From contig JAUFOR010000001.1 of the NCBI GenBank assembly GCA_040285745.1, positions 496,001 through 560,000 of the forward strand: a stretch of 64,000 nucleotides of DNA, read 5' to 3'. Source of the stretch: Barthelona sp. PCE (Eukaryota > Metamonada: BaSk clade). Below the pieces are notes generated by a model that did not search any database, was not told where the DNA came from, and saw nothing but the letters and a program-made list of their open reading frames with translations. Each line of letters begins with the position of its first letter. Positions within the stretch are counted from its first letter, which is position 1. This document shows, in pieces, positions 17,900-28,500 of this stretch. A program made the position numbers and the translations under genes.

Positions 17900-19471
17900 T
17901 TACTTACGTGGTCTTAACATATCAGCAATCGTCCTCTGTTTCTTTTTTGTTGCTTTAGAATTGGATTGTCGACGTCTAGGTTGCGCAAGACAACCGTCAA
18001 TGTGCGAATTGATCTCTCTATTTGACATACACATCAACGACTTGCTGCATATCGGGCAGCACTTCTCGGCGGGCAACTCCTTCTTTGCGGTACCATCAGC
18101 CCATCTATCGAGAGTCTGTATAGCATTTGCAAGAGCTGACAATTTGATGAAGCGGACTCCGAGAAGACGTAAGGATGGTTTTCCCAAATCTTTGTGCAAT
18201 GCATCGAAAAGCTCGTGGGCGACCTTGACAAGTACATCTTTGTTATGCAGATAACCATTGAACGAATGACTTCGCTCCTTGACCTCGAACTCTATAGTTT
18301 TCATCTTAACTGCAATACCCCCACACGAGTATCCTTGTTTTGTGAGCCGCTTGAAGGCCGAATGAAAGACTTCCTCAAGTGTTTGATGAAGATCAGCACC
18401 TGTACCCACTCTTGATCCAAACCCAAAGGTTACCTCTTTCCCGACAGACTTTGCATCTCCTTCTCCATACCGCATTTCCCTGTTGTACCCGCCGACAGAT
18501 ATAGCAACCATGCGGGCGGCTGTCTTATCAGGAAATAATTGAAACAAAATGTATCGCTTCTCAAATAAATGTCTGGTTGTGGTAACCCCGATACTCTCCA
18601 GCATATGTGCCTGTGATGGCCCGATGCCAAAGACCTTGCGGACGTTCATTTTGTAGAACCAGTCTTGGAATGAATCAGCGCAAACTGAAAAAAAACCATT
18701 TGGTTTACGGAAATCACTCGCCATCTTTGCTTGTATGGGTGTAGGCGCAATCCCAACTGAAACAGTCAGCTTGAACTCTTCCAAAATAGCAGCCTTAACC
18801 TGCATCGCAAATGTCTCTGCTTCTTCCAACGTACCTTCAAACAATACACCGGCTTCATCGTGAAAATATCCTATATCCTCGTATATAGGGAATCGCTCCT
18901 TGATAAACGCCAGTATTTTATCCGACATGTCTCGGTAATGGGAGTGATCTAATGCCACAACATGCAAACTCGGACACAAAGTTCTGGCTATGTGTTCGGC
19001 CATTCCTGCAGTAATACCGTACCGCCTTGCCTCATAACTAGAAGCAGAGCACAGTCCACGCCCAACAACCAGCGGTCTCCCCTTCAGTTCTGGATGCCTT
19101 AATAACTCTAAATTTACGTAATAACAATCCATATCAAAGTAAACATGATGATTCTTCATACTCAACGATTCCTGCGCTGCTGTGGTGATCATGTCAACCT
19201 GGTTGACGACTTCTAAGGGAAGCTTTTTTTCCAAAATGGAGTTATATCTGTCGATCAGACCTTCAGCCGCCTCACTTCTTCTTCTATCAATTCTGTTCTT
19301 ATGGTTTGCGAATTTTGACCCAGCGGAGGCTTTCTGTATGACTTGGGCCACTCTATTATGATTCTTAAGGCCTGATTTGGAGCTTGTAAACATTCCACTG
19401 TTTTTAGGAACAGAAACAGGGCTTGCTGGAAAATTTGCATTCACAGGTACATCCCGTGTTGCATTATTCAT
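17900..19471 (-). CDS. Y-family (DinB/Pol kappa-like) translesion DNA polymerase with UBZ zinc finger
   Basis: About 523 aa from the first in-frame ATG. It would insert nucleotides opposite damaged bases in the nucleus. The palm starts at YFDMDCYY with metal ligands D113 and D115; the fingers motif is ASSYEARRYG near 144-152. The second catalytic pair is D205-E206 in FHDEAG, where SLDE is usual. A little-finger domain follows to about 440. At the C-terminus Cys472-x2-Cys475 and His490-x3-Cys494 form a Rad18/UBZ4-type ubiquitin-binding finger, then a QRTIADML tail resembles a PCNA-binding box with the aromatic pair missing. This layout is like Pol kappa. The frame stays open upstream to 19624 without an ATG, so a short 5' exon or another start is possible. 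Confidence 0.88.
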   Translation of the reverse strand: MNNATRDVPVNANFPASPVSVPKNSGMFTSSKSGLKNHNRVAQVIQKASAGSKFANHKNRIDRRRSEAAEGLIDRYNSILEKKLPLEVVNQVDMITTAAQESLSMKNHHVYFDMDCYYVNLELLRHPELKGRPLVVGRGLCSASSYEARRYGITAGMAEHIARTLCPSLHVVALDHSHYRDMSDKILAFIKERFPIYEDIGYFHDEAGVLFEGTLEEAETFAMQVKAAILEEFKLTVSVGIAPTPIQAKMASDFRKPNGFFSVCADSFQDWFYKMNVRKVFGIGPSQAHMLESIGVTTTRHLFEKRYILFQLFPDKTAARMVAISVGGYNREMRYGEGDAKSVGKEVTFGFGSRVGTGADLHQTLEEVFHSAFKRLTKQGYSCGGIAVKMKTIEFEVKERSHSFNGYLHNKDVLVKVAHELFDALHKDLGKPSLRLLGVRFIKLSALANAIQTLDRWADGTAKKELPAEKCCPICSKSLMCMSNREINSHIDGCLAQPRRRQSNSKATKKKQRTIADMLRPRK

Positions 19472-19680
19472 TATTTCATGAAGTATGCCCTGATTTAAAT
19501 GTGAAGAAAGCTGAAAATTTTTAAACAGGATCTCTTTGTTTGTTTGTACCTGTTGAAGTGTTGTTTGAAATGCAAGCTGAAGGGTTGACGCATGTAACAA
19601 GCTGTTGAGCGTTGCAAAATACACATATTGAAAGAAGGTTGCGCTTTTTTATTTATTTAACCAGCACAGTTAGAAAAAAC

Positions 19681-21423
19681 CTAATGATCAAATTCGTTTC
19701 CTTCCCCAACTATAACATACTCAGCATCACGAAGAAATCTCCTGATATCAATATGTGATGTTTCAAGCGACACTGAATTAGCATCATCTAAAGTTAGCTC
19801 TACAATTGAAAGTTGGAAATTATTAACTGTCAAATCAACAAAGACTGCCCTGTTTTTCTCACAATGACTGAGATGCAGAAGTTCTATATCAACTTCAACT
19901 GTTTTGCTGAGGTCATTCTCAAAAACATGTAAACAACGAGCATCCAGATCAAAAAGACAGCACTCATTCAGCCATACAGTGTTTCTCACTCCTTTCACAG
20001 TAAGTGGTATGGAGCTGTTGTCGTTGGAGTAAACAATAGCGCATTGGTCATTCGATGTTTCAACTGCAATCATTTCTTGTCTGTAAGGGTTAGCAACGGC
20101 AACTTCATAAGTCGCACGCATGTTATGCAATTCCACATTTCCTGTATTTGCTGATATGGTGGCAATTATATTGTTTTCAAAAACAATTGTTATCATGCTA
20201 TCTGAGACATGTTGGTTCTCAATACAGCCCTCAACTGCAACAGACCCGTTCACAATAAGCGCGTCCACTGGGTCATAAGAGGAAGAAATGGTTAAGTTCT
20301 CTGATGCCCAAATGAAAGAATCGCTGGGGCCAATAGACGATGTTGTAACCTCCCCATTGCACACGGTGAGCGAGTTTGTGCTGTTTCTTACTGCAGAAAA
20401 GGAGTTTGGCGTCACCCATCTCAAGTCCCAGTTATCTTCGACCAGAGCCACTCTGTTTCCAACTATATCAATAGCCAGCCACGGAGCTGTATCTAAAGTC
20501 ACCCAGCGGCACCCCTCCTTCCCAAGAACAAAAGAAATACCGATATTGCACGGATGAAGGCAGCATTTGCTCAGGACAGGTGCGTTCTTCCAATTTTCCT
20601 CCACAGGGAGCATTGTATATATGCCCTGGCCAGCTGCAATATGCGTGACAGAACCAGGAGTAAAGTATTTCCATGTTGATGGAAAAGTAATTGAAGTACG
20701 CTCTTTTTCTTCGATAACGGCAATCGTTGGCTGTCCATACATAATGAGCTTGTTGTCTGTGTCCAACGTAGACGCGACTATTTGATTAAGCTGATTTCTA
20801 AATGTTGCCTCCATAATGTTCCTACGTTCATTCACAAGAAAAAAGTATTTGTGTGAAATAAGGATCTGCAGCTCCCCATTTAGAACACCACATGTTTTCC
20901 AATAAGGCTTCTTGATCGATATATTCAAATCATTAAACACCAGATTGGCAAGATCAAAAGCATACACTGAATTTTTAATACCTTGTGTTTTATGAGCAAT
21001 GAGAATGTTGTCATGCGTGTATATACAGTTGACAATGTTATATCTGGGGTACTCCCCAATAACTTGATGGCTATCAACATCAAGCATCTCAACGCCTGAA
21101 TCAACTTTGTACATGATATACTTATGCCCTATGAAGTGGACGTCCGTGCCAGCGAGTCTTCGGTTGAGTGTGACTTCGCGGTCTATGATAAATGATTTGG
21201 TTGAATGATCAAAAACATAGTATGAAATATTGGGCCCCTTTTTTTGAGCGTACAAATGATTAAGAGATCTGTACATGCATTTCTGCAGACTAGAAATATC
21301 CATTTCTGCAGGAATAAGTTCCAGACTAAACATCTGAGCATTTAAGAATAATTCTTTAGTTTTTGCCCTTACTTCAAACAGGATATCCTGTTCACCCCCA
21401 ACAAAATTAACAGATGGCTTCAT
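19681..21423 (-). CDS. Large propeller-like protein, family member 3
   Basis: 580 aa from ATG at 21423. Again many beta-strand-like segments with Asn/Asp/Gly turns, no signal peptide and no membrane segment. Pairs such as LAIDIVGNRVALVEDNW and YNIVNCIYTHDNILIAHK have the look of propeller blades. I do not recognise a named domain. It is transcribed divergently from member 4 with only 52 bp between the start codons, so the two probably share a promoter region. Function unknown. Confidence 0.75.
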   Translation of the reverse strand: MKPSVNFVGGEQDILFEVRAKTKELFLNAQMFSLELIPAEMDISSLQKCMYRSLNHLYAQKKGPNISYYVFDHSTKSFIIDREVTLNRRLAGTDVHFIGHKYIMYKVDSGVEMLDVDSHQVIGEYPRYNIVNCIYTHDNILIAHKTQGIKNSVYAFDLANLVFNDLNISIKKPYWKTCGVLNGELQILISHKYFFLVNERRNIMEATFRNQLNQIVASTLDTDNKLIMYGQPTIAVIEEKERTSITFPSTWKYFTPGSVTHIAAGQGIYTMLPVEENWKNAPVLSKCCLHPCNIGISFVLGKEGCRWVTLDTAPWLAIDIVGNRVALVEDNWDLRWVTPNSFSAVRNSTNSLTVCNGEVTTSSIGPSDSFIWASENLTISSSYDPVDALIVNGSVAVEGCIENQHVSDSMITIVFENNIIATISANTGNVELHNMRATYEVAVANPYRQEMIAVETSNDQCAIVYSNDNSSIPLTVKGVRNTVWLNECCLFDLDARCLHVFENDLSKTVEVDIELLHLSHCEKNRAVFVDLTVNNFQLSIVELTLDDANSVSLETSHIDIRRFLRDAEYVIVGEGNEFDH

Positions 21424-21475
21424 AAATAATGTCTAAAAACAGAATAGAAGGAGGATAAATGATATTGCAGATAGA

Positions 21476-23563
21476 ATGGCACATGTTCATGTTACAACAA
21501 AAGTTCCAGTTTCAGGGGATTGTACCCACAAAAATATCATTTTAAGGAGCTTTGTGAATTGTATAGTGTTTTTGGATTTTATACCATTCTTGTTGGGAAA
21601 CATGCCTATAAAGCGGCAAAATGAAGGAATTTCGTTCTGTATGAGTCTTCCCCATGTGCAAATATTAGTAGAAAAGAGCTTTCTTTCTCTTATAGACTTT
21701 TCCACATCTTCAAACAGGGATAAAGATTTTTTAGAGGGTTCAACAGAGATTTTCTTTGAAAAACTGGGAAGAGTTGACATGCACATCCGCACTGCAGGTT
21801 TTTTGGATCCTGATATTTTATCTATCTGCGAGTATTCTGAAGATCAATATCATCTGAGATTAATTCGTATAGGCGACAAGGAGTTACATCATGTTGCACA
21901 CCACAAGTTTAATGTACCCTTCAGTTCAGAAGATGGATTTCTGGATTCGCCGATTGTGGCTGTATCAGAGGACACAGTAGTTTTCACCTGGTTCAGACAG
22001 CATGCGAGCTACACGTACTTCTTTAATGTCATTACTGAAGAAGTTGAGCGAATTGACAGGAAGAATTTGGTTTTTTGTAACTCTTCATACGCTCTCACAA
22101 ATAATGCTTTTTGTATTCAAAATAATAAGACCATGCTGCTCAACCTAAAGTCACACGCCGTAAACCCTGTTCCAATAGATCTGATTCCATTATGCATAAG
22201 TGCTGTTAACGTGGAGCTTGTCATGTGCGTTAATCAGAAGACATCTTTTTTGATTGATGGAAGCGGCAGCATAATGGACGTCCACAGGTATATCAAATGG
22301 GAAGACCTTTCTGGGCATGACATACATTCATTCCTGGTTCAACATCTTTCTCCATATGAGGGATGTTTTTATTTCTTCGGCAAGAGGATAACGTTGGTGA
22401 TGCAGTGGGAGAACGATAGTGAGGCGAATGTCACTCTCACATCCAATGTTGTTGACCAAATGCATATTCTTGAAAGAAGAGAAGAAGTGGATTTTTTGCA
22501 GAAAAATTTTAGTTTTTCTTTCAATTTTACACAGCGTGAGACGCCTGTGTTTGGGCTTATAAATGGAGCTTGGGGTTGGTTTATGCCCAGAGTAGAGCAA
22601 AATGTGTTGGCATTTATTGGTGATCTGAACGATTTTTCTGTTCACATGGGACAGATCCTATACGATACGCAGAAGCATGCAATCGCTCTAGACATAGAAA
22701 ACGAAAAGATACGGCTCATATCGTACGAAAGCCCGTTCAAATGCGAAAAGATGGATTGTAATTTGAATCTTTTGCTTAATAGGCGTGTAGCTGCGGGTTA
22801 TGATACAGGCAAGCATCGGTTTTACCAGGTCAAGTGCAATGAAGATGGTGCATTGGAGAGGTATACTGTTTTTGAAGAGATTGTAGGATATTTTCTTCGA
22901 AGTCACAAGGAAGATGGTTCAACTATTCATATATCCGATGGTCTTGATTCTATAATCGTTAACCGAGGGGATCCCATTGGCATAAGGCCGGGTTCCTATG
23001 CTATATGGCTTGATGATAGCGAGATGATAGCAATCATTGATGATAACGAGCATATCAGTATAATGAGGGTTGTAGATCGCTCTCGGTTAGAACTTGTGCA
23101 CCATATTGAGGAAAGCTTTGGAATCACAGCAGGTAAAGTATGTCCATGGAATGAAGATGTTATGAATTTAAGCAATCATTTTTCATCATGCGTATATAAC
23201 TTGCTAACGGGTGAGAAATGGGATATAAAGCCTGTTGAGTTTTTCATTAACGACCGTGTTGTCATCACTCGTAATGGGAAGATCATCCAGTTATCGGATA
23301 GTGGTGTTACAAGGGTAATTGGTGACGCGAGATCGATGATTGACATAAATAGATTCAGCATACAACGGTGCTATATTTCTGAGGAGAACGAAGTTTGTTA
23401 TTACCATTACAGCGAAGACACACAACAACTGGAACAGTTTAAGATTTGGTTGAGAACGATGGAGGGGAATTTGTTTGATGATTTTGTTTTTTTGGGGAAA
23501 GATTGCTATTCAGTGGATGAGTTTTTTACTTTTTCGGGAATACTTATGTTGTCAGTTGAGTAA
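21476..23563 (+). CDS. Large propeller-like protein, family member 4
   Basis: 695 aa from ATG at 21476; the next ATGs (for example MPIKRQNEG at about residue 43) could be the real start, because the first 40 residues look unlike the rest. The body has repeated strand-turn units with acidic turns and segments such as YAIWLDDSEMIAIIDDNEHI. No signal peptide is convincing, although residues 25-40 are hydrophobic. It is the only member on the plus strand here and is divergent from member 3. Function unknown. Confidence 0.72.
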   Translation: MAHVHVTTKVPVSGDCTHKNIILRSFVNCIVFLDFIPFLLGNMPIKRQNEGISFCMSLPHVQILVEKSFLSLIDFSTSSNRDKDFLEGSTEIFFEKLGRVDMHIRTAGFLDPDILSICEYSEDQYHLRLIRIGDKELHHVAHHKFNVPFSSEDGFLDSPIVAVSEDTVVFTWFRQHASYTYFFNVITEEVERIDRKNLVFCNSSYALTNNAFCIQNNKTMLLNLKSHAVNPVPIDLIPLCISAVNVELVMCVNQKTSFLIDGSGSIMDVHRYIKWEDLSGHDIHSFLVQHLSPYEGCFYFFGKRITLVMQWENDSEANVTLTSNVVDQMHILERREEVDFLQKNFSFSFNFTQRETPVFGLINGAWGWFMPRVEQNVLAFIGDLNDFSVHMGQILYDTQKHAIALDIENEKIRLISYESPFKCEKMDCNLNLLLNRRVAAGYDTGKHRFYQVKCNEDGALERYTVFEEIVGYFLRSHKEDGSTIHISDGLDSIIVNRGDPIGIRPGSYAIWLDDSEMIAIIDDNEHISIMRVVDRSRLELVHHIEESFGITAGKVCPWNEDVMNLSNHFSSCVYNLLTGEKWDIKPVEFFINDRVVITRNGKIIQLSDSGVTRVIGDARSMIDINRFSIQRCYISEENEVCYYHYSEDTQQLEQFKIWLRTMEGNLFDDFVFLGKDCYSVDEFFTFSGILMLSVE

Positions 23564-23854
23564 ATAGTTGAGTATATTAAGAAAACTAGACAACATGACT
23601 TCACGGTTACTGAGTGTTTTCTTTACATTAAATCATTTTTTGCAGCTGTAAAGATGCTTCTTTACTTTGTTGAGGAATTTGAACAGTTATAACTCAGATG
23701 AGGGGAAAAATGCTTCCAGTGAAATACAGGTTGTACCAAAAGAGCTTTTTTCTCATTTAAGGCAGTGATTAAGGTGTGTAAATATATATTATCCATTCGT
23801 ACAGTTGATAAAAATTTACAATTGTGTGTATTGTCATTCTTCAGCTTTTTTACA

Positions 23855-25330
23855 ATGCAAGATTTTTATTACGATGCATACAGCTATTTTTTCGATGATA
23901 TGGGGACTAAAGATAGTGAATCCGGACCTAGAACTAGCAAATTCTTACATATTTCCAGATCAGAAGTTCTACAGCTCTTTGATTCCATCAAAGATGCAAT
24001 GTTACCCTATGCAGACTCTTTAGATGAGCTCAAGGGAACGTTTATTGCACGATACACATATTTCCTACACGATTCTCCACGTAGTGAATTCATTAAGGAT
24101 TGGAAACTCTTTTGTGATTGTTACAAGGAGTTTGTTAACGCAGATCACATTGATCTCCCAGAGGGCATCACCATCAAGTCACACACAAAGGCCAGGAAGA
24201 TAACTATTTCACTGGATTCTGAACCTGAGAATAATAATATTGAAGAAGTGAAACCTGAAGAACTAGAGCCGGTTGAGATGGAGTCGGTCAGATATCCAAC
24301 CCCAGAACCAGCTCCAAAGGAGCAGACAATGCGAAAGCGAAGGGTAAGCGACCGCGAATGCGAACAGATGAGGGAAGGCTTGCCTTTCAAACACACATAT
24401 CGTCTTAATGAGAAAGTTCGTTTTCTACACAACAACACCATCAAGACAGGAAAGGTCGTTGAGGTATGCGATCAATCGTTACGTATTTCTGTGAGAAACA
24501 AGGTCTTTGACAAAGACCATCTTAGTTGCTTACCGTTTCAGTCTGTTGACGAGGATAGGCTGGTTGTTATCGGCGGCACTACGCTTATGAATCCTTTTCC
24601 GAAGGAGCTGAACAAATTCTGGTTTAAACGGTATTTTTTTTTCAAACGCTGGGATTTTGGCATTCAAGTTGATAAAACAGGTATGTATTCCGTCACTGCG
24701 GAGGACTGTGCTGTGTGCGTGAGCAGGATATGTCGCGTAATTGGTTACAACCGGGCTATCGACTGTTTTGCTGGTTCAGGGCAGAACTCAATTCAATTTG
24801 CACTAATGAAGATGAAAACTGTTGGTGTAGAGCTAGACTTCCTCAGATACAAGTGTGCTGTCCACAACGCAAAGATATATGAGGCCAAATGCCAACTGAG
24901 ATGGGGAAACACATTTGAAATTGTACCAACCTTAAAGATAAACAGCAAGACGATCATGCACATCGCCCCACCATGGGGAGGCGTCGGGTATTCGCGCGTT
25001 GATTTCACGTTGAACGATTTCGATTGTGACATAGAGCCGCTTATGGACATTGCGTTTGAGAATGGAGCTGGTGTGTTGTTGCAGGTTCCTCGTAGTTTTA
25101 CACTTGAAGGATATCCCATCCCGGACGGTTACACGCTGAAGGAGCAGATATTCTTCCTCGAGTCTAAAGTTTATGTTAAGTATTTTTGGATTCTTCCTGT
25201 TAAGAAGATGAAAAAGGCTCAGATTCGTACAGAACAGTTGCAATGTCCCACGAAGGACGACATCGATGTCCTTAACGCAGTGTTGCAGTTCGAGGGTGTT
25301 GAATCAGACACTACATGTGCCCTTTTATAG
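23855..25330 (+). CDS. TGS1: Trimethylguanosine synthase-like RNA cap methyltransferase
   Basis: About 491 aa from ATG at 23855. TGS1 enzymes convert the m7G cap of snRNAs, snoRNAs and telomerase RNA to 2,2,7-trimethylguanosine with S-adenosylmethionine. The C-terminal half matches the family: LNKFWFKRYFFFKRWDFGI, then MYSVTAEDCA, the SAM-binding motif AIDCFAGSGQNSIQFA, an acidic VGVELD strand, and the catalytic motif APPWGGVGY (usually SPPWGG). The aromatic that stacks the m7G base (Trp of PPWGG) is present. The N-terminal half is acidic and contains a segment (NEKVRFLHNNTIKTGKVVEV) that may be a small Tudor-like barrel. The frame is open upstream to 23765 without ATG. Confidence 0.9.
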   Translation: MQDFYYDAYSYFFDDMGTKDSESGPRTSKFLHISRSEVLQLFDSIKDAMLPYADSLDELKGTFIARYTYFLHDSPRSEFIKDWKLFCDCYKEFVNADHIDLPEGITIKSHTKARKITISLDSEPENNNIEEVKPEELEPVEMESVRYPTPEPAPKEQTMRKRRVSDRECEQMREGLPFKHTYRLNEKVRFLHNNTIKTGKVVEVCDQSLRISVRNKVFDKDHLSCLPFQSVDEDRLVVIGGTTLMNPFPKELNKFWFKRYFFFKRWDFGIQVDKTGMYSVTAEDCAVCVSRICRVIGYNRAIDCFAGSGQNSIQFALMKMKTVGVELDFLRYKCAVHNAKIYEAKCQLRWGNTFEIVPTLKINSKTIMHIAPPWGGVGYSRVDFTLNDFDCDIEPLMDIAFENGAGVLLQVPRSFTLEGYPIPDGYTLKEQIFFLESKVYVKYFWILPVKKMKKAQIRTEQLQCPTKDDIDVLNAVLQFEGVESDTTCALL

Positions 25331-25507
25331 GTTGACAAATAAAAGCATCATTTTTGGCTCATTGTTTTTTTTTGTGTTTGCGAATGTGATATTTGCTTGG
25401 TAAGTTTATTTTTGAATCCCATACAAGCAAAATTTGTGGATGAAACTGTGTTTTCAGAAATTTTTCTGTTTTTTACTTCAATCTCCTTTTCTTCCTGGAA
25501 CTCATCA

Positions 25508-28500
25508 ATGAACTTGAGAATTTCAGATGCATTAGGGCAAAAGGTGCTGGGGCGGGGACCGATAGACTATCATTGGTCACCCAGAATGAATTATGCAGCC
25601 GTAAACTGTATGGGATCGAAGGTTCTGATCATTGACATCAACCTCAATGTTGTCGCATCCATCCGCCTCTCTAAAACACTCCTCTCGATTAAATGGAGCA
25701 ATAAGAGCGAGGCTGTCGCCATTGTTGATGAAGGCGCCACAACAGTAACTATAGTTGATATATTTAACAATCGCAAGATATACACGGTCAACACCCAGTT
25801 TAATTCGAGAGAAGTTGTTTCTTGTTTAGCTTGGAATAGGCATGGAGTTCTTGCAATTTGCGGTAACAAAGGTTCTGTATTTTTACATAATTTCGCTCTG
25901 AAACAGAACCAACTGTGTCCCAACGCCTCTACTAAGGGCATCCTAGAGGCCCAGTGGACGATAATAGAAGAGGAAGATTTCATAGTGATGATTGCACAAG
26001 ACGACAGCATTGTTGTTGTCGATCAATCTTGTGCAATCAGCAAGGTGTTCCCAGTGGGCACAGGTATGCGGCATCTTCGTGTTGTACGTACGCAACGTGC
26101 ATCTCTCGGCGAAACCACATGCTGCTGTATTCTCGATGATGGCGAGTTATTCCTGCTTAATTTACAGGGGACTAACGAGGCCCCATGGGAGCTCTCTTTC
26201 AGGGAGGCGTACGGCAGGCTTGTCTCATTCTGCTGGTTTGGAAATTCGTATTTATGTTTGAATTTCTCAAAAGGTTATGTTTCAATACTGTCAACCCATG
26301 AAGCAGAGGTCACGTCGGAGATCGCAGCACACCAGCTTGCAAAGACTGCAGCGAAGCAGGTATCATATTCTGAACGTGACGGTCTGCTGTGCGTGGCATA
26401 TAAGGAGAAGTATTTTTTTTTAAATACAAAAAAAAACTATCAAGTTTTTGCTGTTAATGATATCAGATCGTTCCGCACAGCCCTGAAGCAGCTCAAATCT
26501 AAGGATGCACTGCACAGGCAGATCGGGCCGAAGATTAACTTCTGGAGAACTGAGTTCCAGCAGGACGGAAAGTTCTTCACTGTTTCAAACAGCGATGGTA
26601 TGCTTGTTCTATTCACCAACAGAAGCTTTTCTCTCATTGCCAATTATTCATCATATTGGGCCCATCTAGTTACACAGAATCAGGTTAGAATTGTGAACTT
26701 GAGTATGTTGGAGGCTGATTCGCTCATTCCCAATCACACATTCCTTAAGATCCCGGACCACGAGTTCCCAGATGACGAGATTGCTAAAGAAAGCGTTATT
26801 GTTACACTTTCACACGAACCAACTATGATGGCTATGTCCGAGACGTTGCTGGTCACTTATAACAACGGACGTATCTTTGCATACATGCTGGATTTGTACA
26901 GCAGGAGCGAAGAGCAGGAGATCAACATGGTCATCGATAGAGAGGTGGTTGGAAATATTAAGAGTATACATGCGTACAACGATTGGGTTGGTGTTGTTAT
27001 GGTCGACTCCATCTTGTTGCTGAATGTCACAAACGAGGATGAGATATGGATTCCGGATATGGAAACTGGCGCTTCAATGTCTGAAGTTGTGTACTTTGAG
27101 TTTCAAGCGGGTATTGCGCTTTATGTAACGAAAACTGGATTTTTGTGTATGTACGCCCTCGAATCACGACTTCCCGTGGTCGAGTACCAGCACACGACTG
27201 GTATCAGATTGGCTGCGTTCAGGGACACACTAGGGTGTATATTCATTGACGAAGACGATAAACTTCATATGTTTGATGGACTCACATCGAACGTGACCAA
27301 CTCAGGCATTGTACCTTCCTCTGTCTCCCGTCTTTTTGTTGATAGTTATTTCCCTCAGCTTATAGCATTGTATTCCTCTAAAGATGCTGTTATATATCCG
27401 TATTTGTTCTCCCGCAATACCGTCACCAACGATCCTTTAATCTCCTTACACGAAACCAGAGTGATTGATGCTGACGAGATTACCAACTCGCTTTTGGATG
27501 TGCATACAGAAATATTCAGTGATGTAGCAAAGGCAATTTGGATGGAGGAGCCCGTAGAGGAGAAGATCCCTAATACACCCATTATGCTGTGTGGCTCCCG
27601 TTTTTACTTCTTACACGGTTCCAGGATTGTTTCCTTTAGCCATCCCGCATTTGACGGTGTTTTCGACATTATTAACCAGAGAGAGCCGCTTGAATCGATG
27701 CTTTTGACGCGAAGAAACGTCGGAGTACTCGATCAACAGTGGTTGGACGTACAATTCATGAAGTTACTGAACCTGAACTTTTTTAACTATGCGTTTGAGC
27801 TTTTAAGTTTTTATTCAGCACTAGTTGAAGAGAGCTGGTTCGATAAGCACCTCAAAAACGATTACGAATTCGAATACGTCAAGGATGAGCTGAAGCAGAA
27901 AGTGCGTTACTTCTATTTCTTGTTCGCTCTTCGCTGTCTGTTTTGTTTGGAGCTCAGGGACGCCCTAGTCGCGTTCACCATCATCGGTAACGCTTCTTTG
28001 GTGCAGCATTTGTCTGCAATCGACAATGTAGTGTCCGACTATCATCTTCTGAGAGGGTATGTATTTTGTTTGTTTAGTGAGCTCAGTTTGGGCCAGCAGG
28101 CGTTTATTTCGAGCAGCTGTCCGATGGAGGCACTAAATATGAGAATTGATATATGCGATTACAAGGCTGCAATAACACTGGCTAAATCCTTAAATCCTGA
28201 TTGGCTCCCATTCCTCAATAGAGAGTTAGCGCTCACGCTTGAGTTCGACGGTAAGTATCGCGAGGCTGCACAGTGCTACAAGCAGGGCCTCGACGCTCAG
28301 GCGACAGAGGAGGAGCGCAAGAACGTTCGTAGAGGAGAGATTAGATGCAATCTTCGGATTGGTAACTTGCATAAGTACGACGAGATCCTAGCGATGAAGG
28401 ATCCAGGTCTAAACGAGCAGTGTGGTCAGATCCTCGAGGATATGAGCCAGCACAAGGACGCTGCTACTTTTTATGTTCACACACAGAACAACCATTGCAT

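Noticed and set aside
25381-25507. Upstream coding extension of IFT144 or a 5' intron (GTAAGT at 25400, TTTTCAG at about 25457)
   Set aside because: No ATG opens the upstream stretch in frame and the WDR19 N-terminus is well matched from 25508; a leader intron is possible but has no further support.
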